A stretch of 64,000 nucleotides of DNA from Tepidicaulis marinus (GTDB lineage Bacteria; Pseudomonadota; Alphaproteobacteria; Parvibaculales; Parvibaculaceae): the NCBI RefSeq assembly GCF_000739695.1, contig NZ_BBIO01000006.1, forward strand, positions 124,001 through 188,000, given 5' to 3'. A program made the position numbers and the translations under genes. The notes beneath the pieces were generated by a model, which saw only the letters and a list, made by a program, of their open reading frames with translations, ran no database searches and was not told where the DNA came from. Positions 38,066-48,241 of this stretch are shown piece by piece (within the stretch, counting starts at the first letter, position 1; each line of letters begins with the position of its first letter).

Positions 38066-41000
38066 TTAGCTGGCTTCGCGCAGCTGCTCGGCCGCCTCCA
38101 GATCCACCGACACCAGGGTCGAGACCCCCCGCTCCTGCATGGTCACGCCGAAAAGCCGGTGCATCCGGGCCATGGTGAGCGCGTGGTGCGTGATGATCAG
38201 GAAGCGGGTATCCGTCGTGCGGGCCATTTCTTCCATCAGATCGCAGAAACGCTCCACATTGGCATCATCGAGCGGCGCGTCCACCTCGTCCAGCACACAG
38301 ATGGGCGAGGGATTGGTGAGGAACACAGCGAAAATCAGCGAGGTGGCGGTCAGCGTCTGCTCGCCGCCCGAAAGCAGCGACATATTCTGCAGGCGCTTGC
38401 CGGGCGGGCGGGCCATGATTTCAAGGCCGGCTTCAAGCGGATCGTCTGATTCGGTAAGTTTGAGATGCGCTTCCCCGCCGCCGAAAAGATGCGTGAAGAG
38501 CTTGGCGAAATTCTCGTTCACCTGCTCGAAAGCGGCCAGCATGCGCTCGCGGCCTTCCCGGTTGAGGCTGGCAATGCCCTGGCGGAGTTTGGCGATCGCC
38601 GCTTCCAGATCCTCGCGCTCGGTCTGCATGGCGGTGAGCTGTTCTTCGATCTCCCGCGCTTCTTCATCGGCGCGCAAGTTGACACCGCCCAGATTCTCGC
38701 GCTCGCGCTTCAGCCGGTCGAGTTTCTGCTCGATGGCATCGACGGCGGGCAGTTCTTCGCCTTCTTTCAGTTCCGCTTTTGCCAGAGCTTCTTCGGCGGC
38801 GCAGTTCAGTTCCTCGCGGATGCGCGCTTCGGCCTCGGCCTTGCGCTCGCGGGCGCCGTCCACCAGCCCGTCGATGCGGGCGCGTTCCTCGCGCACCTGG
38901 GAAAGGGCGGATTGGGTTTCGCGGGCAAGCTTGTCGCATTCGGAAAGGTGGCGCTCGGCCTCGGCCAGCGCGTCGGCCGCTTCCCGCCGCTCCGTCTCGG
39001 CCTGCGAGATGAAGCTGAGCAGCGACTTGCGCTTTTCCTCGATGGCGCCAGGCACATCTTTCAGCTCTTCAAGCTCGGCTTCGGCTTCCTGCTTGCGCTG
39101 GCCCAGCGTTTCGATCTGCTTGCGGGCGTTTGCCGAGCGCAGCTCCCAGGCACTGCGCTCCTGGCCGATCACGGAAAGGCGGCGGGCACGGGCCTGCGCC
39201 TCGCGGTTGATGCTTTCAAGGGCGGCGCGCGCTTCGGAAAGTTCGATGCGCAGCGCGCCGACTTCCTCGCGTTTCGCGGCGACTTTTTCTTTCAGCTCGC
39301 CGTCCGGGCGCAGGCCCTCGAGCGAGGCCGTGCTTTCTTCATGGGTGCGGCGCGCTTCGGTCAGATCGCCGGAAAGACGTTCTTCGGCTTCCGCCAAAGC
39401 GGCAAGGCGCGAGAGCTGCGCGGACGCCTGGCGCTCGGCGGCGGTCAGCTCGGCCCGAAGCTGGCTTTCATGGGACTGAGCATCGCGCAGTGCGCGGCGC
39501 AGTTCCTGTTCTTTTACCTGAGCTTCCTGCGCGGCAAGGCGTGCGGCCTCAAACGTGTCGCGGGCGGCGCGGGCCAGCGCCTTTTGCTCGGCAATCTCTT
39601 CTTCCAGATCGGCAAGGCGGTTGCGCTGTTCGAGCCGCTTGGCGGCGGCGGTCGGCGCATCGGCTGCGGCGGTAAACCCGTCCCAGCGCCAAAGATCGCC
39701 TTCTTTCGTCACCAGCCGCTGGCCGGGTTTGAGCTGCTTTTGCAGCTCGCTGCCTTGGGCAGCTTCCACCAGACCGATATGCGAGAGGCGCCGGCCGAAG
39801 GCTGCCGGGCCGCGCACGAACTGAGAAAGCGGCAGGGCGCCATGGGGCAGGGGCGCGGGCGCTTCAAGCACCGGTAATTCGTCCCAATGGATGGGCGCGG
39901 CTGTGTCCGTCGGCACGGAAAGATCATCGCCAAGGGCTGCGCCGAGCGCCGTTTCATAACCCGGCTCCACCGTCACCGCGTCAATGAGCGGCGGCCAGAG
40001 ATCACCTTCGCCGATGGCGAGCATGTCGCCAAGCGCCTTGGCTTCGGCGAGCATGCGCTCGAGCTGCTTTTCGGCTGCGTTCATCGGCTCGCGCGCCTGG
40101 GCTTCGCTGGCGCGGGCGGCCTGCAACGTTTTTTCCGCTTCCTCGGCTGCTTCCGAAGCTTCGAGGACTTTGCCGACGGCGGTTTCAACTTCTTCGGTCT
40201 GCTGGGCGATGGCGACCTGTTTGGCCTCCGCATCGGCCAGCGTTTCGCGCTCATTCGCAATGGTTTGAAGCTGCTGGATCAGCTTTTCGATGCGCGCGGC
40301 GCTTTGTTCGATCGTGCGCTCAAGGCTCTGGCGCTGGGCGCTGAGCGCGGCAGCTTCATTTGCCAGCGTATCAAGCTCGCTCTCGCGCGCTTTCAAGGCG
40401 TCTTCCGCCCTTGCAACCCGGGCGCCCGCTTCTTCCTGGGCGGAGCCCTGGGCTTCGTTTTCGCTGTTAAGGGCGGCCTCTTCCTCGGCGAGCTTGGCAA
40501 TGGCTTCGTCCGTGTCGGCGATAAGGCCGCTTTCACGCTCAAGGTCGGAGGAAATTTGCGCCAGCCGCGCGGTCAGCCGCTCGGCCTGTTCGCGGGCGCG
40601 CTTTTCTTCCGCATCGAGATTTTCCCGTTCCACCGTCAGCCGGTGCAGTTTGGCGGCGGCAACGGCTTCCGCCTCGCGCAGCGCCGGGATTTTTTCCGAT
40701 GCCTCGGCCTGCGCGGTGGAGGCGACGGCGGCAGCTTCCGTATATTCGGCAACCCGCGTGTCGGTCTCGGCGAGGCGCTTTTCTTCCGCTTCCAAAAGCT
40801 CCTTGGCGTGGTTCCAGCGCAGGTGGAAGAACACCGCTTCCGCCTGCCGGATGAGGCCGGAAAGGTTGCGGTAGCGCGTTGCCTGGCGCGCCTGGCGCTT
40901 CAGGCTGGAAAGCTGGCTTTCAAGCTGGCCCACCACATCGTCGAGCCGCGTCAGGTTCGTTTCCGCGCCTTTCAGCCGGAGCTCGGCTTCATGGCGGCGG

Positions 41001-41524
41001 GTGTGAAGGCCGGTAATGCCGGCGGCTTCTTCCAGAATGCGGCGCCGGTTGATCGGCTTGGAATTAATGAGCTGCGTGATCTGGCCCTGCTTGACGAGAG
41101 CGGGCGAGTGCGAGCCGGTGGAGGCATCGGCAAAGAGCAGCTGCACGTCTTTCGCGCGCACTTCCTTGCCGTTGATGCGGTAGGTCGAGCCTTTGTCTTT
41201 TTCGATGCGGCGACCGACTTCCAGATGCTCGCTGTCATTATAGGCGGACGGCGCGGAGCGGTCCTGATTGTCCATATAGATCGTGACTTCCGCATGATTG
41301 CGGGCCGGGCGCATATTCGTGCCCGCAAAGATCACGTCTTCCATGCCCGAGCCGCGCATGGATTTGAAAGAGTTCTCGCCCATGGCCCAGCGCAGGCCTT
41401 CCAGCAGGTTCGACTTGCCGCAACCATTCGGCCCGACAATGCCGGTGAGGCCCGGTTCGATCAGAAGATCGGTCGGCTCCACGAAGGATTTGAAACCTGA
41501 AAGACGTAGGCGCGTGAACTTCAC
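38066..41524 (-). CDS. smc: Chromosome segregation ATPase SMC
   Basis: Chromosome condensin of 1152 residues. Walker A is GPNGCGKSN (about residue 32); two long coiled coils flank a hinge (about residues 490-640, containing PPLIDAVTVEPGYETALGAA); the ABC signature is LLSGGEQTLTATSLIFA and Walker B is ICVLDEVDAPLDD near the C-terminus. Head-hinge-head order and length are normal. The ScpA/ScpB partners are not in the window. It follows a DsbA-like gene on the same strand, with a 9-bp hairpin between. Confidence 0.96.
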   Translation of the reverse strand: MKFTRLRLSGFKSFVEPTDLLIEPGLTGIVGPNGCGKSNLLEGLRWAMGENSFKSMRGSGMEDVIFAGTNMRPARNHAEVTIYMDNQDRSAPSAYNDSEHLEVGRRIEKDKGSTYRINGKEVRAKDVQLLFADASTGSHSPALVKQGQITQLINSKPINRRRILEEAAGITGLHTRRHEAELRLKGAETNLTRLDDVVGQLESQLSSLKRQARQATRYRNLSGLIRQAEAVFFHLRWNHAKELLEAEEKRLAETDTRVAEYTEAAAVASTAQAEASEKIPALREAEAVAAAKLHRLTVERENLDAEEKRAREQAERLTARLAQISSDLERESGLIADTDEAIAKLAEEEAALNSENEAQGSAQEEAGARVARAEDALKARESELDTLANEAAALSAQRQSLERTIEQSAARIEKLIQQLQTIANERETLADAEAKQVAIAQQTEEVETAVGKVLEASEAAEEAEKTLQAARASEAQAREPMNAAEKQLERMLAEAKALGDMLAIGEGDLWPPLIDAVTVEPGYETALGAALGDDLSVPTDTAAPIHWDELPVLEAPAPLPHGALPLSQFVRGPAAFGRRLSHIGLVEAAQGSELQKQLKPGQRLVTKEGDLWRWDGFTAAADAPTAAAKRLEQRNRLADLEEEIAEQKALARAARDTFEAARLAAQEAQVKEQELRRALRDAQSHESQLRAELTAAERQASAQLSRLAALAEAEERLSGDLTEARRTHEESTASLEGLRPDGELKEKVAAKREEVGALRIELSEARAALESINREAQARARRLSVIGQERSAWELRSANARKQIETLGQRKQEAEAELEELKDVPGAIEEKRKSLLSFISQAETERREAADALAEAERHLSECDKLARETQSALSQVREERARIDGLVDGARERKAEAEARIREELNCAAEEALAKAELKEGEELPAVDAIEQKLDRLKRERENLGGVNLRADEEAREIEEQLTAMQTEREDLEAAIAKLRQGIASLNREGRERMLAAFEQVNENFAKLFTHLFGGGEAHLKLTESDDPLEAGLEIMARPPGKRLQNMSLLSGGEQTLTATSLIFAVFLTNPSPICVLDEVDAPLDDANVERFCDLMEEMARTTDTRFLIITHHALTMARMHRLFGVTMQERGVSTLVSVDLEAAEQLREAS

Positions 41525-41556
41525 GAGATAACACCGCTTTCTGTTGACTGACGATA

Positions 41557-41583
41557 CCGGCCTGCCCGTGCGGAGCAGGCCGG
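41557..41583. repeat. Perfect hairpin between dsbA-like gene and smc
   Basis: CCGGCCTGC and GCAGGCCGG form a 9-bp stem with a 9-nt loop. No T-run follows on either strand, so it is not a standard terminator; it may be an RNA processing or stability element. Confidence 0.4.
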
Positions 41584-41590
41584 CGTTAAA

Positions 41591-42265
41591 TCACGATTCG
41601 GACAGGTGCTTGAGGATAATTTTTTCAAAATCCTCGAAAGGCATGGCCCCTTCCACTTTTTCCCCGTTCACGAAGAACGTCGGCGTGGAGGCGATTTTCA
41701 GCTCCTCATAGGCCCGTTTTTGAACCTGGCGGATATGGTCGAGCAATTCGGGATCGGCGAGGCACTGCTCGAAGCTTTCATCCGAAAAGCCGCCCTGCTT
41801 GGCGATGGCTTTCAGCTTGTCGACCGGGTTTTCCTGAAAGGCCCATTCGTTCTGCTTGGCAAAGAGAATTTCCAGGAACTTGAAATAGCGCTCATCCCCC
41901 GCGCAGCGCGAAATCATGACCGCTGCCGTGGCGATGGGGTCGAGCGGGAAGGCGCGGGCCACGAAACGGACCTTGCCCGTGTCGATGTATTTTTCCTTCA
42001 GCTCCGGAAAGACCTGAGTGTGGAAGGCGGCGCAGTGATTGCAGGTCAGCGAGGCGTATTCGATGATCGTGACGGGCGCGTTTTCATCGCCCAGCGCCAG
42101 ATCGCCGAGCGGGCCCGGCGTAACGAGCGCTTCGGGCGCATCCGCCATGCCGTTCGGGGCTGTGCCGGCGCCATTGCCCTGGCTGCTGAAATAGAAAATG
42201 CCGGCGGCAATAAGCACGAGGGCAGCGACGGCAACGCCGGCGATGATGCTCTTATTTTGTCCCAC
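41591..42265 (-). CDS. Membrane-anchored DsbA-like thiol oxidoreductase
   Basis: Thioredoxin-fold protein of 224 residues. An N-terminal signal anchor (IIAGVAVAALVLIAAGIFYF) exports it; the redox motif is CNHC in YASLTCNHCAAFH (about residue 77), and the cis-Pro loop is in ASTPTFFVNGEKVEG. This is the DsbA/BdbD-like class that oxidises or isomerises periplasmic thiols. It is followed by smc on the same strand; the two are found together in other Alphaproteobacteria, as is the DUF721 gene upstream. Confidence 0.9.
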   Translation of the reverse strand: MGQNKSIIAGVAVAALVLIAAGIFYFSSQGNGAGTAPNGMADAPEALVTPGPLGDLALGDENAPVTIIEYASLTCNHCAAFHTQVFPELKEKYIDTGKVRFVARAFPLDPIATAAVMISRCAGDERYFKFLEILFAKQNEWAFQENPVDKLKAIAKQGGFSDESFEQCLADPELLDHIRQVQKRAYEELKIASTPTFFVNGEKVEGAMPFEDFEKIILKHLSES

Positions 42266-42360
42266 GGTCCTGGTTCCCTACTAAATATGGTTGGATTGTA
42301 GGCACGCCCTCCAGAGCCCCGCAACAGAACCTTTCTCTTGCAAGGCTTTCAGAATCGCTG

Positions 42361-42969
42361 TTAGGCGCGCGGTTTTATGGTGCCCATGACGAGCCGTCCA
42401 AGGTTGAGAAGTGACTCTCTAAGCTGCTGGTTTTCGACTGCTTTTACCTCTGCGTTCAGGCCTTGTTCTTCTTCCGGCGTGAGCCCCCGGAAGCTCTTGC
42501 GCCGTTTGCGCGGCGCCATAGGCAGCGGGCCTTGAACGAGTTTGAGGCGCTGTACCGCGCCGTAGCCGTAATAATTGTTGATGCGCTGGATAATCTGCGG
42601 TTCGAGATGCTGAAATTCCAGCGCCGCGGCGCCGTCGATTCGCACCGTGAGTATCGCCCCTTCCGGCCGCGCGCGCTTGCGCCCGTCCGAAGGTGCGCGC
42701 CCGCGCGGAAAAGTGAGCTTTTCCGGGGCGCTGAGCTCGGCCAGGCTGCGCCCGACGATTTCCGGCCAGTGCCGGAGAATATGCATATCGGCAAAACCCT
42801 GGCGTTTGAGCACCTCGCGCGTTGCCATGGAAAGCCGCGCCGACATGGGCGGCGGGCCTTTCTTGCGGCGGCGGGGCAGGGTCTGGATCATCGCGTGCCG
42901 ATCGTCTTCTTTGGGCCGGCTGGCGGCGGCTGAATGCGGGGTTTTTGCCGTGCGGCGCTTCAAAGGCAC
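42361..42969 (-). CDS. DUF721 protein (DciA-related)
   Basis: A 202-residue basic protein. The DUF721 core is ILRHWPEIVGRSLAELSAPEKL followed by GAILTVRIDGAAALEFQHLEPQII (as AILTVRIDGAAALEFQHLEP) and INNYYGYGAVQRLKL. Proteins of this group include DciA, the helicase loader, in bacteria lacking DnaC/DnaI. I chose the GTG at 42969 with AGG 9 nt upstream; a TTG at 43017 would add 16 residues. It is divergent from mutY. The assignment to helicase loading is inference. Confidence 0.8.
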   Translation of the reverse strand: MPLKRRTAKTPHSAAASRPKEDDRHAMIQTLPRRRKKGPPPMSARLSMATREVLKRQGFADMHILRHWPEIVGRSLAELSAPEKLTFPRGRAPSDGRKRARPEGAILTVRIDGAAALEFQHLEPQIIQRINNYYGYGAVQRLKLVQGPLPMAPRKRRKSFRGLTPEEEQGLNAEVKAVENQQLRESLLNLGRLVMGTIKPRA

Positions 42970-43087
42970 TTCTAGAAGCCTGGCCGCGGCGGCGTTCACG
43001 CCTATAGTGTCGCGCAAATAAGTTCAAGTTGCGAGCCGCGAGTTGGCCGTCCGCCCCATGGGTCCGTCATAAAAGAGTGAGAGCACT

Positions 43088-44188
43088 TTGCCTGCCGCCC
43101 CGTCAGTAATAAGGCCCGAAGCCCGAGCTCTGCTTGCCTGGTATGACCGCCATGCCCGGGTGCTGCCCTGGCGCGCGCGGCGGGGGGAGGTCCCGGACCC
43201 TTACCGGGTCTGGCTCTCGGAAATCATGCTTCAGCAAACCACCGTGGCGACGGTCGGGCCTTATTTCGAAGCTTTTCTGGCCCGCTGGCCGGATGTTGAG
43301 GCGCTGGCCAAAGCCGATCTCGATGAGGTGCTCCATGCCTGGGCGGGGCTTGGCTATTACAGCCGCGCGCGCAATCTTCATGCCTGCGCGGGCGCGGTCT
43401 GCGCGCGTCATGGCGGGGCCTTTCCGGCGGATGAAAAGGAGCTTCAGGCGCTGCCCGGCATCGGGCCTTACACGGCAGCGGCCATTGCCGCCATCGCCTT
43501 CGGCAAGCGGGCGGTGGTGGTGGACGGCAATATCGAGCGAGTCATCGCCCGTCTTTTTGCCATCGAAACGCCGCTGCCGGCCGCCAAGAAAGAGATCAAG
43601 GCGCGGATGGACGAGGTGACGCCGGAAAAGCGCGCCGGGGATTTTGCCCAGGCGATGATGGACCTGGGCGCGGCCATCTGCACGCCGCGCAGCCCCGCCT
43701 GCAACCGCTGTCCTTTTGAAAGCGCCTGCGCGGCGCGCGCCGCCGGGATTGCCGAGAGCCTGCCCCTCAAAGCGCCAAAGAAAGAAAAGCCGGTGCGCCG
43801 GGGCGCGGCCTTCTGGCTGGAAGGGCCGGGCGGCGAGGTGTTGCTGCGCAAGAGAGACGCAAAAGGGCTTTTGGGCGGGATGACGGAGATCCCCTCAAGC
43901 GAATGGACCGCCGAGCCGCGCGAGACGGATGCAATACTGGCCGAAGCCCCGCTCGATACCGAGTGGCAGAAACTGCCCGGCCTTGTGCGCCACACCTTCA
44001 CGCATTTTCATCTCGAGCTGGAAGTCTGGCAGGGAAAGGCGGGAGAACGCGCGGCGGTGGAGGGCATCTGGTGTGCGCCCGAAAGGCTGGGCGAACACGC
44101 GCTGCCCACCGTCATGAAAAAGATCGTCGCCCACGCCTTGCCGGAAGACGGCCCGCTCTTTGCCGCCACTCGGGGGAAGAGGGGATAA
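43088..44188 (+). CDS. mutY: A/G-specific adenine glycosylase
   Basis: Base-excision repair enzyme of 366 residues that removes adenine opposite 8-oxoG. Features in order: MLQQTTVATV (about 47), helix-hairpin-helix LPGIGPYTAAAIAA with catalytic Asp in VVVDGNIERVI (about 143), the [4Fe-4S] site C-x6-C-x2-C-x5-C (CTPRSPACNRCPFESAC), and a C-terminal NUDIX-like domain that reads 8-oxoG. Start is a TTG at 43088; no ATG exists before the catalytic core. Confidence 0.94.
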   Translation: MPAAPSVIRPEARALLAWYDRHARVLPWRARRGEVPDPYRVWLSEIMLQQTTVATVGPYFEAFLARWPDVEALAKADLDEVLHAWAGLGYYSRARNLHACAGAVCARHGGAFPADEKELQALPGIGPYTAAAIAAIAFGKRAVVVDGNIERVIARLFAIETPLPAAKKEIKARMDEVTPEKRAGDFAQAMMDLGAAICTPRSPACNRCPFESACAARAAGIAESLPLKAPKKEKPVRRGAAFWLEGPGGEVLLRKRDAKGLLGGMTEIPSSEWTAEPRETDAILAEAPLDTEWQKLPGLVRHTFTHFHLELEVWQGKAGERAAVEGIWCAPERLGEHALPTVMKKIVAHALPEDGPLFAATRGKRG

Positions 44189-44257
44189 CTTTCCTGGATG
44201 GCCCGGATAAACCGGGCCATGACAAGGAATGTAGGTGCAGAACGAGGAAAGGCGGCC

Positions 44258-45409
<1,152 letters not shown>

Positions 45410-45431
45410 TTACAGGTCAATTAATTTATTG

Positions 45432-45492
45432 GAATCAATGGGTTAGCGAGTCATCGCCTACTATATCGAGTCTCTCTTAGGAATCCGGACTC
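45432..45492. promoter_or_regulatory. GANTC cluster upstream of ccrM
   Basis: Five GANTC sites: GAATC 45432, GAGTC 45448, GAGTC 45468, GAATC 45481 and GACTC 45488. Random expectation in 61 bp is about 0.24. The last two lie in the final codons of rnhB. They may couple ccrM expression to its own methylation state. Confidence 0.7.
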
Positions 45493-46130
45493 AATATCTT
45501 GCGTATGGGAGCGAAGGAGCGGCGGTGGTGAATGGTGGGCCCGAGCGCTTCGAGTGCCGATTTATGCGCCGCCGTGCCATAGCCCATGTTGCGCGCCCAG
45601 CCGTAACCGGGATGCGCCGCATCGAGATCCAGCATCAGCCGGTCGCGCGTCACCTTGGCAAGAATGGAGGCGGCGGCGATGGAAAGCGAGCGCCCGTCGC
45701 CGCCGATCACCGCCTCGGCGGGGCAGGCGAGAGCAGGGGTAAACTTCCCGTCGATCAAAACATGATCGGGGGCGAGCGGCAGCGCTTCCACGGCGCGCTT
45801 CATGGTTTGCAAGGTGGCGTGATGGATGTTGAGCCGGTCGATCTCCTCGACCGCGCCGAGGGCGATGGCATAGCGGCTGGAGGCGCAAATTTCCTCGAAA
45901 AGCTTTTCGCGCTTTGCCGCGCTCAGCTTCTTGGAATCGTTGAGACCGTCGGGAATGGCGGCAGGATCGAGCAGCACCGCGGCGGCAACCACGGGGCCTG
46001 CCAAAGGCCCGCGCCCGGCTTCATCGACCCCGGCAACGCGCTTTGCCGGAAAGCCTGCTTTTTTCTCAAGCTCAAGCGTCGGGCCTTTGGTTGTTCCTTC
46101 GGGCACGGGCATCTTTTCGCGCGGCTCCAT
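45477..46130 (-). CDS. rnhB: Ribonuclease HII
   Basis: Removes ribonucleotides embedded in DNA; 217 residues. The catalytic motifs are [19 protein letters not shown] (Asp-Glu near the start), DSKKLS, and [28 protein letters not shown] follows. The ATG at 46130 (MEPREKM) has GGAAG 5 nt upstream; an upstream frame to 46253 has no support. It lies upstream of ccrM on the same strand, a neighbour pairing seen in other Alphaproteobacteria. Confidence 0.94.
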   Translation of the reverse strand: MEPREKMPVPEGTTKGPTLELEKKAGFPAKRVAGVDEAGRGPLAGPVVAAAVLLDPAAIPDGLNDSKKLSAAKREKLFEEICASSRYAIALGAVEEIDRLNIHHATLQTMKRAVEALPLAPDHVLIDGKFTPALACPAEAVIGGDGRSLSIAAASILAKVTRDRLMLDLDAAHPGYGWARNMGYGTAAHKSALEALGPTIHHRRSFAPIRKILSPDS

Positions 46131-46198
46131 CTCAGCTTCCACCCTCTCTGGATAGGCTGTCGCGGCGCTTATGTACAGACGCTCCCCTGTCTGATCGC

Positions 46199-47377
46199 TT
46201 AGAAGAAGCTGAGCTGCTCGCCTTGTTGCGGGGGCGGCTTGAACTGGCTGCAATCGAGCTCGAAGCGCGGGCGGGTGAGGCCGTGTTTGCGGGCGGCGAT
46301 TTCAAACCGCCGCTTCAGCATCCAGGCGAAGGGCCCCTCGCCGCGCATGCGTTTTCCCCATTCAGCGTCATAATCCTTGCCGCCGCGCATTTGCCGCAGC
46401 ACCGAAAGCACATGCTTTGCTTTATCCGGCGCGTTTTCTTCCAGCCATTCCTTGAAAAGATCGCTGATCTCCAAAGGAAGGCGCAGTAGAATGTAATTGG
46501 CGGCCTTAACACCGGCGAGCGCCGCGCCCGTCATGATCTTTTCAAGCTCATGATCGTTGAGCGCGGGAATGACGGGCGCGATCATCACGGCGGTCGGAAT
46601 GCCCGCCGCCGAAAGCATTTCCAATGCCGCCATGCGCTTTGACGGGGTGGAGGCGCGCGGCTCCATCGCCCGGGCGAGCTTAGCATCGAGCGTGGTGACG
46701 GAGACGGCAACCTTGGCAAGACCGCGCTTTGCCATGGCCGAGAGAATATCGATATCCCGCGTCACCAGCGCCGATTTCGTGACGATCGAGACGGGATGGT
46801 TATAAGCCTCCAGCACTTCGAGCACCTGGCGCATGATCCGGAATTCCCGCTCGATGGGCTGATAAGGGTCCGTATTCGTGCCGATGGCGATGGGCTGGCA
46901 GCTGTAATTCTTCGCGCGCAGTTCCTTTTCCAGAAGCTGGGCGGCGTTCGGCTTCGCAAAGAGCCGGCTTTCGAAATCGAGCCCCGGCGACAGGCCCATA
47001 TAGGCATGGGTGGGCCGCGCAAAGCAGTAAACGCAGCCATGTTCGCAGCCCCGGTAAGGGTTGATGGACCGGTCGAAGGGAATGTCGGGCGAGGTGTTGC
47101 GCGTTAAAATCTTGCGCGGGCTTTCCGCCGTCACGCAGCTGCGCAGCGGCGGCAGGTCTTCCAGATTGTCCCAGCCGTCATCGACAGGCGCATAGGCAAG
47201 TTTTTCGAAGCGCCCGCTTTGATTGGAAAGCGCGCCCCGGCCGCGGCGGCCGTGCATCGGCATCTGGCGCAGGGGGGTGCCGGCCTCCAGATGCTGCGGG
47301 TGGGGATGCTGCGGCTGCCGCTCCGCCCGGGGGAAGGCGGGTGCAAGGCCGGGGCGTTTTCCAGGGTCCGTCGTCAT
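46199..47377 (-). CDS. Radical SAM protein, PA0069 family
   Basis: A 392-residue radical SAM enzyme. The cluster motif is [18 protein letters not shown] (CxxxCxxC, about residue 112-119), preceded by [13 protein letters not shown], typical of the PA0069 family; [16 protein letters not shown] resembles SplB-like proteins. Substrate is unknown. The ATG at 47377 has no ribosome site and lies about 7 nt after a -10 (TATATT), so the mRNA may be leaderless. A LexA box overlaps the -35, pointing to SOS control and perhaps a DNA-damage role. Confidence 0.9.
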   Translation of the reverse strand: MTTDPGKRPGLAPAFPRAERQPQHPHPQHLEAGTPLRQMPMHGRRGRGALSNQSGRFEKLAYAPVDDGWDNLEDLPPLRSCVTAESPRKILTRNTSPDIPFDRSINPYRGCEHGCVYCFARPTHAYMGLSPGLDFESRLFAKPNAAQLLEKELRAKNYSCQPIAIGTNTDPYQPIEREFRIMRQVLEVLEAYNHPVSIVTKSALVTRDIDILSAMAKRGLAKVAVSVTTLDAKLARAMEPRASTPSKRMAALEMLSAAGIPTAVMIAPVIPALNDHELEKIMTGAALAGVKAANYILLRLPLEISDLFKEWLEENAPDKAKHVLSVLRQMRGGKDYDAEWGKRMRGEGPFAWMLKRRFEIAARKHGLTRPRFELDCSQFKPPPQQGEQLSFF

Positions 47378-47383
47378 AAAGAA

Positions 47384-47415
47384 AATATACACGGCAATAA
47401 GAACAAAACAAGAAC
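47384..47415 (-). promoter_or_regulatory. LexA-box promoter of the radical SAM gene
   Basis: Minus strand: GTTC-TTGTTTT-GTTC (47415-47401) matches the alphaproteobacterial LexA consensus GTTC-N7-GTTC exactly. TTGTTT within it (47411-47406) is the -35; TATATT (47389-47384) is the -10 at 16 bp. LexA bound here would block RNA polymerase. Confidence 0.75.
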
Positions 47416-47506
47416 ATTTTTCGAAGTAGGAACACACCTGAAAACCGCGTGATTTTCCGCGCCTTTCCCTCGAACTGTGGCAAGGCTTCCCGCTATAGTC
47501 CGCGCC

Positions 47507-48202
47507 ATGCTGAGTGTTGTCATACCCACTTTGAATGCCGAAAAGACGCTGACGCGCACCTTGAACTGCCTGATCGATGCGACGGTGCAGGGGCTCGTGC
47601 GCGAGGTGATCGTTGCCGATGGCGGCTCCACCGATAAGACGGAGGAGATTGCCGATGCGGCGGGCTGCCATTTCATCGCCGGGCCGCGCGGGCGCGGCAC
47701 GCAGCTTGCCGCGGGCGCAAGGGCGGCGCGCGCCGATTGGCTGCTCTTTCTGCACGCCGACACGGTTCTCACCCCCGGCTGGGAAGACGAGCTGCGCAAA
47801 TGGTTCGAGCATGTGGAGCGCGGGCGCTGGAAGGACGGGGAGGTTGCGGCGGCCTTCCGTTTTGCGCTCGATGATTTTTCCGGCAAGGCGCGTTTCATGG
47901 AAAAGATGGTGGCGCTGCGCTGCGCGCTGTTCCGCCTTCCTTTCGGCGATCAGGGCCTTGTCATTTCCAAGGCCTATTACAAGAAGCTCGGCGGCTTTAA
48001 GGAATTGCCGCTGATGGAAGATGTGGATCTGGTGCGCCGGATCGGGCGCAGTCGCCTCGTATTGCTGCGCTCACAGGCTGTGACGAGCCCCGAGCGCTAT
48101 GTGCGCAGCGGCTTTTTTCTGCGCGCCTTGCGCAATCTCGGCCTCCTCTCGCTTTATTATTTGCGCGTGCCGCCGCGCGTTCTTGCCCGCCTTTACGGGT
48201 AA
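47507..48202 (+). CDS. TIGR04283-type glycosyltransferase
   Basis: GT2-fold enzyme of 231 residues. MLSVVIPTLNAEKTL, IVADGGSTDKT and LLFLHADTVL (DxD-like HAD) are visible, then FGDQGLVISKAYYKKLGGF and ELPLMEDVDLVRR (catalytic ED). This matches the TIGR04283 family, named for arsenosugar clusters. No ribosome site is obvious; TATAGT ends 7 nt before the ATG, so it may be leaderless. Its partner family, TIGR04282, is encoded next. No arsenic genes (arsM, arsS, arsR) are nearby. Confidence 0.88.
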   Translation: MLSVVIPTLNAEKTLTRTLNCLIDATVQGLVREVIVADGGSTDKTEEIADAAGCHFIAGPRGRGTQLAAGARAARADWLLFLHADTVLTPGWEDELRKWFEHVERGRWKDGEVAAAFRFALDDFSGKARFMEKMVALRCALFRLPFGDQGLVISKAYYKKLGGFKELPLMEDVDLVRRIGRSRLVLLRSQAVTSPERYVRSGFFLRALRNLGLLSLYYLRVPPRVLARLYG

Positions 48203-48241
48203 GCGTGCAGAGCCCATGCGCAAGATCGGGATAGATAAAGA

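Noticed and set aside
38139-41500. Two long plus-strand frames (446 and 537 codons) opposite smc
   Set aside because: Their composition is skewed (Ser/Arg-rich and Phe/Gly/Leu-rich) as expected for antisense of coiled-coil codons; smc on the other strand is unambiguous.
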